From NCBI GenBank assembly GCA_964605795.1, contig CAZSDZ010000016.1, positions 1 to 53,067 on the forward strand: a stretch of DNA of 53,067 nt, read 5' to 3'. Shown here piece after piece: positions 27,835-36,958 of this stretch; position 1 is the first letter of the stretch; every line of letters begins with the position of its first letter. Made by a program: the position numbers and the translations under genes. Source of the stretch: JAFGOM01 sp964605795. GTDB lineage: Archaea; Halobacteriota; Methanomicrobia; Methanomicrobiales; Methanospirillaceae. Below the pieces are notes generated by a model. That model ran no database searches. It saw nothing but the letters and a program-made list of their open reading frames with translations, and had not been told where the DNA came from.

Positions 27835-28692
27835 GTGAAGAAGAACCAGAAGTTATGCAACGCTCTGTATTGTTGTGTTTTTCTGATCTTCGTGGTACTT
27901 GTGACAGGGAGTATCCACCCCTCTGATGCACGACCAGATGTCGCCAATCAGGATTCGTCTGATACCCTGACGGTTATGATGCCGGGAGAGCCGGGGATGA
28001 CTGATACAACCGGTCTGATCGGTGAAGGAGAGAACGAATTTACATCACTCCATCATGAAGTCTCTCTCTATCAAAATGCCCTCCTGTTCGATCCTACAAG
28101 CGATCTCATGCTCAATAACCTCGGGCTGGCATACAAGCATCTCGGCGAGTACGAAAAGGCAGAAGAGGCATTTATAGAGGCAATATCCCTTAATTCAACC
28201 TGTAAAGAGGCCTGGAACAATCTCGGGGATCTCTTCTGTACGACCGGAAGATATCATGATGCTGTGAGCGCCTACAACGAATCATTGCGCATCGACAACA
28301 CCTTTGCCGGTGCTTATAACGGAAAAGGGTATGCCTTAAAGAACATCGGTGAACTGCAGGAGGTTCTCTTTGCATGCACGCGTGCCGTCATGCTGGATTC
28401 CACCTATGGGACGGCATGGAAGAACCGCGGTGATATCCTGTTCGCACTGTCGCAATACCGGGAGGCATACCGTTCCTACAAAACCGCTACCCGATATATA
28501 CCAGATAACTGCCTGCTCTGGAATAATATGGGGCATCTCCTCATAACAATGGGAGATCCGAAGGGAGCTATCCAATCGTTCCAGAAGGCTTGCCTGGTCG
28601 ATCCCCCCTGTCAGCCGGCACAAAAGGCACTTCGATCCCTTCTTTTGGAGACCGATACAATCCCAGGGGATCCGGGAAAACCGGAGAGATAA
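27835..28692 (+). CDS. Secreted TPR-repeat protein
   Basis: A 285-residue protein starting with GTG, preceded by AGGAG about ten bases upstream. A signal peptide spans residues 1-32 (LYCCVFLIFVVLVTG). After a low-complexity region of about 50 residues, five tetratricopeptide repeats follow between about 85 and 265, each with the W/Y-x2-LG-x7-A pattern (LMLNNLGLAYKHLGEYEKAE; EAWNNLGDLFCTTGRYHDA; and so on). TPRs bind proteins, so this is likely a scaffold at the cell surface. The next plus-strand gene, 560 bp away, is a member of the YW-box secreted family; the same pairing of TPR protein and YW-box proteins is seen at 34.9-39.1 kb. Confidence 0.85.
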   Translation: MKKNQKLCNALYCCVFLIFVVLVTGSIHPSDARPDVANQDSSDTLTVMMPGEPGMTDTTGLIGEGENEFTSLHHEVSLYQNALLFDPTSDLMLNNLGLAYKHLGEYEKAEEAFIEAISLNSTCKEAWNNLGDLFCTTGRYHDAVSAYNESLRIDNTFAGAYNGKGYALKNIGELQEVLFACTRAVMLDSTYGTAWKNRGDILFALSQYREAYRSYKTATRYIPDNCLLWNNMGHLLITMGDPKGAIQSFQKACLVDPPCQPAQKALRSLLLETDTIPGDPGKPER

Positions 28693-29252
28693 GGTATAAA
28701 TTCCCAAGTATACTGATGGATAATACCGATCAGGATCTCGATCTGCAGTACCCATACGAACTGTTTTTACTCTTCTATTCCCATCCGATCCCCATTCATC
28801 CTGCGGCACGGGTACCGGAAATTCATGAGGAAGACAGATGATCACAATCCTGTGCGCACCGATGCACCATTACGATAGAAGATGGACTGATATAGAAATC
28901 CTGTAAATTTTATTAAAGAGTAAATTGATAGCAGTATCTGCCCCTTTTTCAGGAGACACATAATGAAACGAGAGAGAGAAACAGGGCGTTAAAAGCGCAT
29001 CCATTGTCCCGGGTTATACCAATGGAGCATATCTCAATTATCTCAGCCTTTTATTTGTATTCATCCCATTTAGTCAGGAATTTTTCCCGCAATCCAGAAT
29101 TATTGCATGATAATTAACCAGTTAATGGAACCGTCTGGTTCCACCATCCCACCAGAAACCATGCTTAGTTATATATAGGGGAAAACAGACGCATAAGTGC
29201 TCAACAAACTCTTATAAAGGGGGGTTTCAGGTATGGGCAGATTACGGTATTT
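28693..29252. other. 560-bp gap with a promoter and a ten-codon mini-ORF
   Basis: No full gene is visible. There is a candidate TATA element (TTTTATTAAAG, about 28907-28917), an AGGAG at 28951-28955, and a perfectly spaced ATG at 28963 opening only nine codons before TAA at 28990-28992. After that the same frame stays open for 26 more codons. A strong TATA box for the gene at 29253 lies at 29169-29177. The first 200 bases are featureless. Confidence 0.45.
29169..29177 (+). promoter_or_regulatory. TATA box upstream of the secreted-protein gene
   Basis: TTATATATA is an almost perfect archaeal TATA box. Transcription would begin near 29200, giving a leader of about 50-60 bases to the gene starting at 29253 or 29262. 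Confidence 0.6.
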
Positions 29253-30164
29253 GTGAAATTTATGCATTCAAAACTATTTGTTCTCGTATTGCTTACTGGT
29301 ACAGGGTTTTTCTGTCTCCCTCCAACAGGAGCCGATATCCTGCCACCTGCAGTACCTGAGAACCAGATGATCTCGGTATATTCCTATATTGAGACCATCG
29401 GCGTGGTTATTGAGAAGAGTTCGTTTACTTCCCAGTCAAGCTCAGCCTACCTTCATAATGGCATTCTCTTTGGCAATGATGCTGATATCGGCAATGCTGC
29501 GTTCGGAGAGAGGGTCGCACAGATCGTGTGGAGAGACAAGACTATCACGAACGGGGGGTACCTGAAGGAAACAAAGACGTTTGGTTACGGTTCAGGTAAC
29601 CAGGGATCGCAAGGGTACAACCTGCAGACCGATAAGATCCTGACCTACGAGAGTATCGACGGTAGTACTCTTGCTGCTTCAGAACGGATATCCATGGAGA
29701 TCTGTGGAAACTATTCAGATACGGCAGGTTTAACCAGCTGTGTATTTGGATCCAGTAACCGTGCGGTCAATCCGGCATTCTGCAACATTGTCACAGCAGA
29801 AAGCAACCTCATCGGAGTGACCAGCATCTCGGCACAGACATCGATGGATGCACGGTTTACTGCAGCAGATGCAGATGTTCCAGCGGCTTTGTCATACAAG
29901 ATTGATGTCTCACCCAATACTGCATCAGGAGCAGAGTACGCCATGGGAACCGTCGAGACCGAGTTTTCTGCACGGATTATGGAAGCAAACGATCGTCTCG
30001 ATGATGATCACGTATATTATGATCCAGCCCACACCGCAGATCCGTTCGCAAACTACTGGGACGATTCAGCACGAATCACAACCTATAGCGACAGGACAAT
30101 GGTCTCTGGCGGTATAACCAGGGTTACCAAAGCATTCGCATACCAGTCGGGTATGAGTCTGTAA
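29253..30164 (+). CDS. Secreted protein, YW-box paralogous family (member 2, full length)
   Basis: A 303-residue protein; GTG at 29253 or ATG at 29262 are possible starts. Signal peptide about 1-27, ending at PTGA before DILPPAVP. Next to the 294-residue paralogue at 38203 it aligns along the whole length: DILPP/DILPA at the mature end, IETIGVVIEKS, a NGGYLKETKTF and QGYNLQTDK block near residue 100-125, ISMEICGNYSD, LIGVTSISAQTS, PAALSYKIDVSPNTASG, YYDP and the final 37-residue block starting NYWDDSARIT at residue 267. It is Ser/Thr-rich, lacks cysteine pairs or known catalytic motifs, and should be exported. Function unknown. Confidence 0.8.
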   Translation: MKFMHSKLFVLVLLTGTGFFCLPPTGADILPPAVPENQMISVYSYIETIGVVIEKSSFTSQSSSAYLHNGILFGNDADIGNAAFGERVAQIVWRDKTITNGGYLKETKTFGYGSGNQGSQGYNLQTDKILTYESIDGSTLAASERISMEICGNYSDTAGLTSCVFGSSNRAVNPAFCNIVTAESNLIGVTSISAQTSMDARFTAADADVPAALSYKIDVSPNTASGAEYAMGTVETEFSARIMEANDRLDDDHVYYDPAHTADPFANYWDDSARITTYSDRTMVSGGITRVTKAFAYQSGMSL

Positions 30165-30179
30165 AAAACCCTGGAGGAT

Positions 30180-30193
30180 CTACTCTCTTTTTC
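30180..30193 (+). terminator. T-run terminator after member 2
   Basis: A pyrimidine-rich tract CTCTCTTTTTCT follows 16 bases after the stop codon at 30164, in the 125-bp convergent gap before the PP-loop gene. It fits the T-rich signal that ends archaeal transcripts. Confidence 0.45.
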
Positions 30194-30289
30194 TAAAACA
30201 CGCTTATTGAATACGATAGGATATATTTTCCTGCCGGTTACCTGAGATAGGTATACGCATCAACTCAGGAAGGGTTACATGGTTTTTTG

Positions 30290-31174
30290 TTATTGCTGCA
30301 TCTCGTCACAGAGAGAACAGATCGGGCAGATAGTACCGGACTGCTCCCCACAACGGGGACAGGGTGAGAGTGATTCCGTAGACTGCAAAATTTCCTCTCG
30401 TAATCCTTCACGAAACCGGTACAGGGAATAGCAGGTAGAAGGATGATCCCGAGTATAGGACCTGAGCAGATCCGAGACATCATGAATGAATCCTGTGTCG
30501 ACATATGGACAGGGCACGGTTTCTGTACAGTCAAGATGTATATCTGCATATAATGCAACCTCATCTGCCGGGATCTCCTGAAACGGGCTGATGGGCAACA
30601 CGTTTTCCGTGGTCTTGGTTACCATACCTGCCAGATCACCCTGCAATACCTGCATCAGAACAAAAAGAGCGGCATCATCAAGAGTTGTTCCAAGAGCCAG
30701 TTTATCTGCCCCTGCATCCCGGGCTATCTCCTGCAGAAGATGATTGCGCAGCATCCTGCAGTATAAACAGGAGAGTGGGTATCCTTTCAGGGCAACAACC
30801 TGATCCATGGTAAAACCAAACCGTTCCTGAAATGAGACCACAACATGCGAAACGCCGATTATCTGAGCTATTCTGCAGGTCTCCTGGATATCCCTATACC
30901 CACTTACCCCTTCATCAATGGTTATTGCTATGATGCTGTTTCCTCTGCGTTCCCGGACAAGGTTGTACAGAAAGAAGAGAACTGCACTGCTGTTTTTATC
31001 CCCTGACAGAGCAACTGCAATCTTCTCATCCCTGGCAAGCCATCGGTTCTTCCTGACAGTTCGTTTCGCCTTTGTCTCGAAATCTGCGATAAAATGGAAT
31101 CGACAGAGAGAAAGTCCGGAGTATCGCTGGTACAGAAGAGCTGGCCTGCCACACCGGGTGCAAACATCACTCAT
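30290..31174 (-). CDS. PP-loop tRNA 2-thiolation protein of the Ncs6/TtuA family
   Basis: A 294-residue protein. It begins with a zinc finger (CTRCGRPALL, then CRFHF), continues with the PP-loop ATPase domain, and ends with a second zinc finger (CPRCGEQSGTICPICSLC). Between them lie the CLYCRMLRNHLL segment with the CxxC that in TtuA binds a [4Fe-4S] cluster and DKLALGTTLDD, typical of the family. These enzymes adenylate and thiolate U34 or U54 of tRNA. The PP-loop itself is unusual: SGDKNSS where the family has SGGKDS, so Gly and Asp of the signature are replaced by Asp and Asn. It is divergent from rio2, with starts 46 bp apart. Family secure; the exact tRNA position is not certain. Confidence 0.88.
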   Translation of the reverse strand: MSDVCTRCGRPALLYQRYSGLSLCRFHFIADFETKAKRTVRKNRWLARDEKIAVALSGDKNSSAVLFFLYNLVRERRGNSIIAITIDEGVSGYRDIQETCRIAQIIGVSHVVVSFQERFGFTMDQVVALKGYPLSCLYCRMLRNHLLQEIARDAGADKLALGTTLDDAALFVLMQVLQGDLAGMVTKTTENVLPISPFQEIPADEVALYADIHLDCTETVPCPYVDTGFIHDVSDLLRSYTRDHPSTCYSLYRFREGLREEILQSTESLSPCPRCGEQSGTICPICSLCDEMQQ

Positions 31175-31187
31175 TACGTAGTTTAAC

Positions 31188-31210
31188 CTTTATTACCTGT
31201 CTACATAAAC
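31188..31210. promoter_or_regulatory. Back-to-back promoters for the PP-loop gene and rio2
   Basis: Two TATA-like boxes lie within the 45-bp gap. CTTTATTA at 31188-31195 is about 29 bp before the rio2 ATG, and on the minus strand GTTTATGTA at 31202-31210 is about 32 bp before the ATG at 31174. Both spacings predict leaderless messages, and neither start has a Shine-Dalgarno sequence. The boxes overlap each other's transcribed region, so the two transcripts may compete. Confidence 0.5.
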
Positions 31211-31219
31211 CCATACGGT

Positions 31220-32077
31220 ATGGAACTATCGGCAGACCACATTAGATCGCTGCAGCGGTATGATCTCCGCATTTTAAAATCACTTGAGCATCTGATGGAG
31301 CGGTATGCCATCGTTCCGGCTGAAGAGATCGCAGCAGATACCCGTCTCTCCCTCCAGGAGGTTACCTACCGGGTTCGCAGCCTCATTGATATCGGGATGG
31401 TCAAGTACCAGGCAATCCCCTATCCCGGCTACGCCCTCCTCTTTAACGGGTATGACTCACTTGCCCTGCATACCCTCTCGAAAAAAAACACCGTCCGGTC
31501 TCTTGGTTGCCGCATCGGAGAGGGAAAGGAGTCAATCGTGTACGAAGCAATGGGTCTTGGAACCCTGGTTCTTAAGTTCCACCGGATCGGGCAGCGATCA
31601 TTTCATACCGTCAGGAAAAACAGGGATATCATCCCTGATATAGGGCATTGCCCATGGATATTTGCATCGGCGTTCTCTGCACAGCACGAATATACTGCCC
31701 TTGCAGCACTTCATCAACGAATTCCGGTACCGGTTCCCATTGCACTCAACAGGAACTGTGTTGCGATGACCGAGATCCCGGGCACCACCTTAAACCGCTG
31801 CACGGTATCTGATCCGGAGCGGATATGGACCCTGATTCTCTCCTATGTTAGGATTGCCTATCAGAACGGCTTCATACACGGAGACCTCAGTGAGTACAAC
31901 ATCATGTACTCAGGGACACAACCGGTCATCATCGACTGGCCGCAGTGGGTAGATCCATCCCATAAAAACGCCCTTGAGATAGTAAGCCATGATATCAATA
32001 CCATCTCAACCCATTTCATACGCAAATATGCCCTGGATATCTCATTTCCAGAGGCTTTGGAGACTGTGACTGTGTGA
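31220..32077 (+). CDS. rio2: Rio2-type atypical serine/threonine kinase
   Basis: A 285-residue protein with a winged-helix domain (residues 1-85; AEEIAADTRLSLQEVTYRVR) and a RIO kinase domain. The ATP loop is IGEGKESIVYEA, the catalytic loop HGDLSEYNIMY and the metal loop IDWPQW. The wing plus RIO order is specific for Rio2, which acts in small-ribosomal-subunit maturation as an ATPase or kinase. Length is typical. It overlaps the DUF460 gene by four bases (GTGA), and that gene overlaps thiL, so the three are translated as a coupled unit. Confidence 0.95.
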   Translation: MELSADHIRSLQRYDLRILKSLEHLMERYAIVPAEEIAADTRLSLQEVTYRVRSLIDIGMVKYQAIPYPGYALLFNGYDSLALHTLSKKNTVRSLGCRIGEGKESIVYEAMGLGTLVLKFHRIGQRSFHTVRKNRDIIPDIGHCPWIFASAFSAQHEYTALAALHQRIPVPVPIALNRNCVAMTEIPGTTLNRCTVSDPERIWTLILSYVRIAYQNGFIHGDLSEYNIMYSGTQPVIIDWPQWVDPSHKNALEIVSHDINTISTHFIRKYALDISFPEALETVTV

Positions 32078-34020
32078 AAATCTGTGCGATCGATATTATA
32101 ACCGGGTCAGTCAGATCAAGAACCCGGGCTCCCCGGTATGCCCTGGTAGAAAGAGAAGACGATACCATACGAAGTGAGGACACTGTATCGAAAACCCGAC
32201 TCTTCCGCATAATAGCACGAGAAAAGCCGGATATCCTGGCGGTTGACAGTCTCCAGGAGATAACATCTGCAACAGATGATATTTACTCCTTTCTCGAGGC
32301 CCTTCCGCCGGAAACCAAACTGGTTGTCGTAACCGGGGGGGAGAGAAAGACCGGCCTTACCGAGATAGCACGCCAGTACAACATCACGTTTAACCGGTTC
32401 GATCCCTTTGCAGAGGCCAGGGTAATCGCAGAAGTTGCGATGCTGGGTCATGGTGTTGAGGTCATCGCCTTTGAGAAGGAGACCGAGATTGTCATCACCA
32501 GGAACCGGTCACCGGGAAAGGGAGGCTGGAGCCAGAACCGGTATGCACGAAAGATCCACGGGCATGTTATGGTAAAATCACGTGAGATCGAAGAGTCTTT
32601 GAAAAAAAACGGCCTTTCATTTAGAAAAACCGAGAAGAAAGCCTTCGGAGGTGTTTCCCGGGTAGTCTTACGGGTAAATGCCCCTCGCTCTGATATCCCG
32701 GTTCATACCCACCGGGGCGGGGATGTCCAGGTCAGGATCAGTGGAAAACGACTGGAAAGGATACAGTATCGGGAGTTATCGGCACGATTACAGTACCTCA
32801 TTGTAGGTATTGATCCGGGGACAACAATTGGTATTGCTGCACTTGACCTGGAAGGGAATCTGGTCTTTTATACCAGTTCGCGCCAGATGGCGATGTCTGA
32901 TGTCATCGTCACCCTGTACGAACATGGAAAACCCATCATTATCGCTTCTGATGTAACACCCATGCCATATACCGTTGACAAGATACGCCGTGCCTTCTCT
33001 GCCGTCCCCTATACGCCCAGGCAGGATATCAGTGTCGAGAGCAAATTTGAGATTGCAGGAAGATATGACTATGCCAACGACCATGAGCGGGATGCAATCA
33101 GTGCGGCAACCGAGGCATGGAGGTACTGGCAACACAAGTGGGCACCGGTTCTCAAAAGGGCACCGGCAGGATTTAATGTAAATGACATCCGTGCAGGTCT
33201 GGTAAAAGGACTCTCACTCGAGCAGATCGTTGCACAATACCGAAAGAAACCGGTACCGGAAGAGACCACGGCTCCAAAATATGCAACGGACAGTACCGAT
33301 GAACGAATTCGGGTTCTTGAAGGTACCATAAAACAATTAAGAACACACATCACAGACCAGGACCAGGAGATTACCAGGTTAAAGGAGAGAGATGCAGGAT
33401 TAGAGAAGCAGATACAGGAGCGGGATACGGTTTTATACCAGGAATACCGGCAGGATTCAGAGGTAAAGAAACGGGATATCATCATCCAGAACTTACGACG
33501 GAAACTGAAACAGGAGGAGAGAAATAACAAGAAACTGTATAAACGGTTAAAAAAGGTTCAGGAGATTAAGGAGCAGGAACCTTGTGAGGAGACCTGCCTG
33601 GTCAAGATCATCCCCTCGCTCTCGCGGGAGGATCTCCGATCCTATGCCGAAAGTTACGGAATCGGGAGTGATGATATCCTCTTTATCAGGTCTTCAAAGA
33701 GCTGGGGACGGGGAATCGTCCAGGAACTGGCCCTGTATGATATTAAAGGGATAATAATCGGGGACAAAGAGATCGATCTTCTTGACGAGACCCTTGTGGA
33801 TCTCTTTCTGGAACACGATATCTTCATGGCATCAACCCGGCTTCTCAATCAGTCGGGACAGGAGTCAGGTTATGTTGATCGCCCTGCATTACGAGAAGCT
33901 ATTCTTTCATGGGAGAGAAGAAAGGATGCATATGAGAAGAAGAAACATGCAGATATGCTTGATTCTCTCTTTGTAGAGTACCAGGCAGAGCGGGAACGGG
34001 AGATACGGCGTCATGGATGA
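32074..34020 (+). CDS. DUF460 protein (COG2433)
   Basis: A 648-residue protein beginning with GTG inside the rio2 stop region. The N-terminal half has two RNase H-like folds: MKICAIDIITGSV and, at about residue 245, YLIVGIDPGTTIGIAALDL, the latter with the DxG of the actin/RNase H family, followed by DVTPMPYTVDKI and YANDHERDAISAA. Residues 405-500 form a coiled coil (LKERDAGLEKQIQERDT). A C-terminal module at about 505-600 (RSYAESYGIGSDDILFIR) completes the family layout. COG2433 is found throughout archaea; its function is unknown, but the fold suggests a nuclease or nucleic-acid-binding enzyme. The operon with rio2 hints at RNA or ribosome processing (inference). Confidence 0.9.
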   Translation: MKICAIDIITGSVRSRTRAPRYALVEREDDTIRSEDTVSKTRLFRIIAREKPDILAVDSLQEITSATDDIYSFLEALPPETKLVVVTGGERKTGLTEIARQYNITFNRFDPFAEARVIAEVAMLGHGVEVIAFEKETEIVITRNRSPGKGGWSQNRYARKIHGHVMVKSREIEESLKKNGLSFRKTEKKAFGGVSRVVLRVNAPRSDIPVHTHRGGDVQVRISGKRLERIQYRELSARLQYLIVGIDPGTTIGIAALDLEGNLVFYTSSRQMAMSDVIVTLYEHGKPIIIASDVTPMPYTVDKIRRAFSAVPYTPRQDISVESKFEIAGRYDYANDHERDAISAATEAWRYWQHKWAPVLKRAPAGFNVNDIRAGLVKGLSLEQIVAQYRKKPVPEETTAPKYATDSTDERIRVLEGTIKQLRTHITDQDQEITRLKERDAGLEKQIQERDTVLYQEYRQDSEVKKRDIIIQNLRRKLKQEERNNKKLYKRLKKVQEIKEQEPCEETCLVKIIPSLSREDLRSYAESYGIGSDDILFIRSSKSWGRGIVQELALYDIKGIIIGDKEIDLLDETLVDLFLEHDIFMASTRLLNQSGQESGYVDRPALREAILSWERRKDAYEKKKHADMLDSLFVEYQAEREREIRRHG

Positions 34021-34873
34021 CCGGCAGTTATTATCAGAAATTAAACAGCAGATTGGGAGAGAGAACTGTCTTGATGACTGTGCAATCCTGCCCCCTTCAC
34101 CGTATCAGCTGGTGATCACTACCGATATGCTCCACGAGACAACCGATTTTCCTGTCTCCATGACCGATTACCAGATCGGGTGGATGTCCATGGCGGTTAC
34201 CATCAGCGATATTGCGGGCATGGGAGCAGAACCACGGTTCCTTATTATGGCACTTGGTCTTGACAGAGAAGAACGGCTTCCCGGTATTGTTGCCGGTGCA
34301 GATGCCTGCGTCCGTGCTCATGGTGCTTCCTACGTAGGAGGAGATATTGACTTTCACTCTGAACTGACGATTGTTACAACTGGTATCGGGTATGCCATCC
34401 ATCCCCCGGTAACCCGGGGAGGATGCAGACCGGGTGATCTCATCGGTGTTACCGGAACGCTGGGCAGGGCACAGGCCGGCCTTTCTGGCTATGATGAGTA
34501 CTGGAATTCCCTGATTATACCGATGCCACGGGTCAGGGAAGGCATATCTCTTGCTGCAGGCGGTGCAACTGCGATGATGGATATCAGTGATGGTCTGATC
34601 CTCTCTCTTTACGATCTGCTCGATGCATCAGGATTCGGATCCTCTACGAGTTCCGTAGATCTTCCTGTTATTCCCAATATTCCCCGCACGATATCAGAAG
34701 AGTATGCCCTTTTTGGAGGGGGCGACTTTGAACTTCTCTTTACCATTAAGGAAAGAGAAGCCATCCCGGATACGGTTCCTTATACCATCATCGGAACAAT
34801 AACACAAAATCCGGAAGTCCGGGTTGATGGCAGGATTGCAAAACGATCCGGGTACATGCACTCGTGGGGATGA
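34013..34873 (+). CDS. thiL: Thiamine-monophosphate kinase
   Basis: A 286-residue enzyme that phosphorylates thiamine monophosphate to thiamine diphosphate using ATP. The usual motifs appear in order: DDCAILPP, TTDMLHETTDF, MSMAVTISDIAGMGAEP, GGDIDFHSELT, GVTGTLGRAQAGLSGY and MMDISDGL, with FGGGDFELLFT at the end. These aspartates bind Mg-ATP and substrate in the AIR-synthase-type fold. Length is slightly under the bacterial norm. Its ATG overlaps the end of DUF460 by eight bases, coupling the two. Confidence 0.95.
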   Translation: MDDRQLLSEIKQQIGRENCLDDCAILPPSPYQLVITTDMLHETTDFPVSMTDYQIGWMSMAVTISDIAGMGAEPRFLIMALGLDREERLPGIVAGADACVRAHGASYVGGDIDFHSELTIVTTGIGYAIHPPVTRGGCRPGDLIGVTGTLGRAQAGLSGYDEYWNSLIIPMPRVREGISLAAGGATAMMDISDGLILSLYDLLDASGFGSSTSSVDLPVIPNIPRTISEEYALFGGGDFELLFTIKEREAIPDTVPYTIIGTITQNPEVRVDGRIAKRSGYMHSWG

Positions 34874-34900
34874 TAACCAGTATAAAAGAAAAAATGTCAG

Positions 34901-36886
34901 TTATCTGACAATTGAAGGGGCATCGGTATCCTCGTTGAGAAATGCCCGTATCTCATCAACATCCCAGTCCTTGCTTCCCTGGATCCGGTCGATGATATGG
35001 GGCCAGAACCGGCACCAGATACGCCATTTGTCGTTGACTGCATCCTCGAGATGGGTCCCTTCCTTCACAAGAGAATAATTCCCATATGCCTCGTGAATAT
35101 TTCCCTGTTTTAACAGGGCTTCTGCAAGATTATATCGGATTACAGAGTTTTCAGGATCCAGGCGTAGGGCCTCCTCGTAATCAGCGATCGCACGATCAGT
35201 CTCGTCTATCTCGTAGTAGGACTGACCACGCAGTAAATATGACACAATACGCTTCGAATCGAGCTGTAAGGCCGTGGTCAGGGCATCGATCGCGAGCTGA
35301 TAATTCCCGTTCTGGTAGTACGCTCTTCCCAGGTTCTCCCATATCACGGTAAGGTTGGGATCCAGTGCAACCACGTGCTCGTATGCAACCTGTGAATCCT
35401 CCCAGCTCTCGGCAGCATCTGCTGCAAATCCCTTGTTTATCCAGGCGTAGATATCATCCGGCTTATCTATCAGGTGGGCATCATACAGGTGAACTGCCTC
35501 CTGTGCCCTCCCCAGTTTGTGCATGGTCGAGACCTTATTCTCCCAGGCCCTCCGATCATAAGGATTTAAGGCAAGTGCTTTATCAAGGGCATACAGAGAT
35601 GCATCGTAATTCTCAAGATAAAACTCTGCGGTCCCGAGGATGAACCAGGCCTGTTCGTTTTTCGGATTGATATCGGTCGCATGCCTCGCGAGACCCGCTG
35701 CTGCTGATGCAAACGAAGCACCATAATTTTTTATCAGGGCCTCGGCAGAGTAATAGTTCGCCATCTCGTTGTCTGGATCGATTGCCAGCGCTGCATCAAA
35801 CGCATTCAGTGCAGGGACTACCTGGTCATTTCTCATGAAGAGATATCCCATGTTGGTATAGGCGATACTGTTTTTTGGATCCCGGTGAATCGCTTTCTCG
35901 TACGCGATGGTGGCATTATTATCCATCCCCTTGGCAGCATACGAATACCCGATATTATTCCAGACCTGTGAATTTCTGTCATCGATTGCCACTGCCTCTT
36001 CTGATAGTGCCAGTGATGCATCGAATTCTCTCTGGGCATTGAGCGCAAAAGCATAGCCGATAAGCATTTGTATATTTTCCGGCTCTGTTTCGTATACCTT
36101 GCGGTACTGCTCTATGGCAAGGTCGTACCTGCCGATATTTGAGAGGGACTGCGAGAGATTTAAACGGGCCCCGGTGTCATTCGGGAGGAGTTCGGATACC
36201 TTCTGATAGGCGGCTGCAGCTTCCGGTAAGAGCCCGAGAGACTCAAGCACACCTGCAACATCATTCCAGATATCAGGACGGTTCTCGTTTATCGAGAGTG
36301 CCCGATCATATGCAAGAATTGCTCTCTCTTTCTCACCTTTCTGTGCCAGGATATCTCCCGCAAGATCGAGATAATCAGGATTATTGGGATCGCGTTCGAT
36401 TGCTTCCTCGACAAGCATAGATGCATGTTCGAGTTCTCCCTTTTTTCCAAGCAATTCTGCTTTCTTTAACAGGCCTGAGATCTCTGATGAGTTTAGGAGA
36501 AGACTGGTGTCATATGCAGAGAGGGCATCGCTGTCACTGCCAAGTTCTGCATTGATAGTGCCCATAAAAACCCATGCTGCTGCATTGGTCGGGTCAAGTC
36601 TGATTACCTGTTTTATTGCTTCAAGAGCCTCCTCATACCTGCCGGCCTCATGGAGTACACGGGCCATCTCATTCCAGATGACCGGGTCATCGGGATGGAT
36701 TGAGAGCGCAGAATCAAGAACAGGAATGGCTTTATCAGGAGTTCCTGCCTGAACCAGATCCTGGCTCTCCCTGATTATTTCTTCAGGTGTCGTGTCAAGT
36801 GTTGCCCTGTTATCGATACAACCTGCAAAAGCGAGAGAGATTACAAGGATAATGGGAGCTATTCGTGATAAACCCATCATAATCAT
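34901..36886 (-). CDS. TPR-repeat lipoprotein
   Basis: A 661-residue exported lipoprotein. The signal peptide ends in a lipobox SLAFAGC with C23 as the lipid site. The remainder is a long array of tetratricopeptide repeats at 34-residue spacing, about 17 of them, with the W-x2-LG or W-x2-MA and A-x3-Y patterns (VIWNEMARVLHEAGRYEEAL; AAWVFMGTINAELGSDSDAL; IAYTNMGYLFMRND). Arrays of this length form a superhelix that holds partner proteins. It is the last gene of a minus-strand set with the PKD protein (gap 72 bp) and two YW-box proteins and may be cotranscribed with them. Partner unknown; a surface-assembly scaffold is a reasonable guess. Confidence 0.88.
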   Translation of the reverse strand: MIMMGLSRIAPIILVISLAFAGCIDNRATLDTTPEEIIRESQDLVQAGTPDKAIPVLDSALSIHPDDPVIWNEMARVLHEAGRYEEALEAIKQVIRLDPTNAAAWVFMGTINAELGSDSDALSAYDTSLLLNSSEISGLLKKAELLGKKGELEHASMLVEEAIERDPNNPDYLDLAGDILAQKGEKERAILAYDRALSINENRPDIWNDVAGVLESLGLLPEAAAAYQKVSELLPNDTGARLNLSQSLSNIGRYDLAIEQYRKVYETEPENIQMLIGYAFALNAQREFDASLALSEEAVAIDDRNSQVWNNIGYSYAAKGMDNNATIAYEKAIHRDPKNSIAYTNMGYLFMRNDQVVPALNAFDAALAIDPDNEMANYYSAEALIKNYGASFASAAAGLARHATDINPKNEQAWFILGTAEFYLENYDASLYALDKALALNPYDRRAWENKVSTMHKLGRAQEAVHLYDAHLIDKPDDIYAWINKGFAADAAESWEDSQVAYEHVVALDPNLTVIWENLGRAYYQNGNYQLAIDALTTALQLDSKRIVSYLLRGQSYYEIDETDRAIADYEEALRLDPENSVIRYNLAEALLKQGNIHEAYGNYSLVKEGTHLEDAVNDKWRIWCRFWPHIIDRIQGSKDWDVDEIRAFLNEDTDAPSIVR

Positions 36887-36958
36887 GATACCTGTTTTTC
36901 TATAATAAGATATGAGATACTACCAGTTCAGGGTCTCTTTGAAAAAAGAGAAAGAAGA

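Noticed and set aside
34901..36886. Periodic 102-bp pattern suggesting a DNA repeat or CRISPR-like array
   Set aside because: The period is the 34-residue TPR unit; the DNA copies are not identical and there are no constant repeats with spacers. No CRISPR array was seen in the window.
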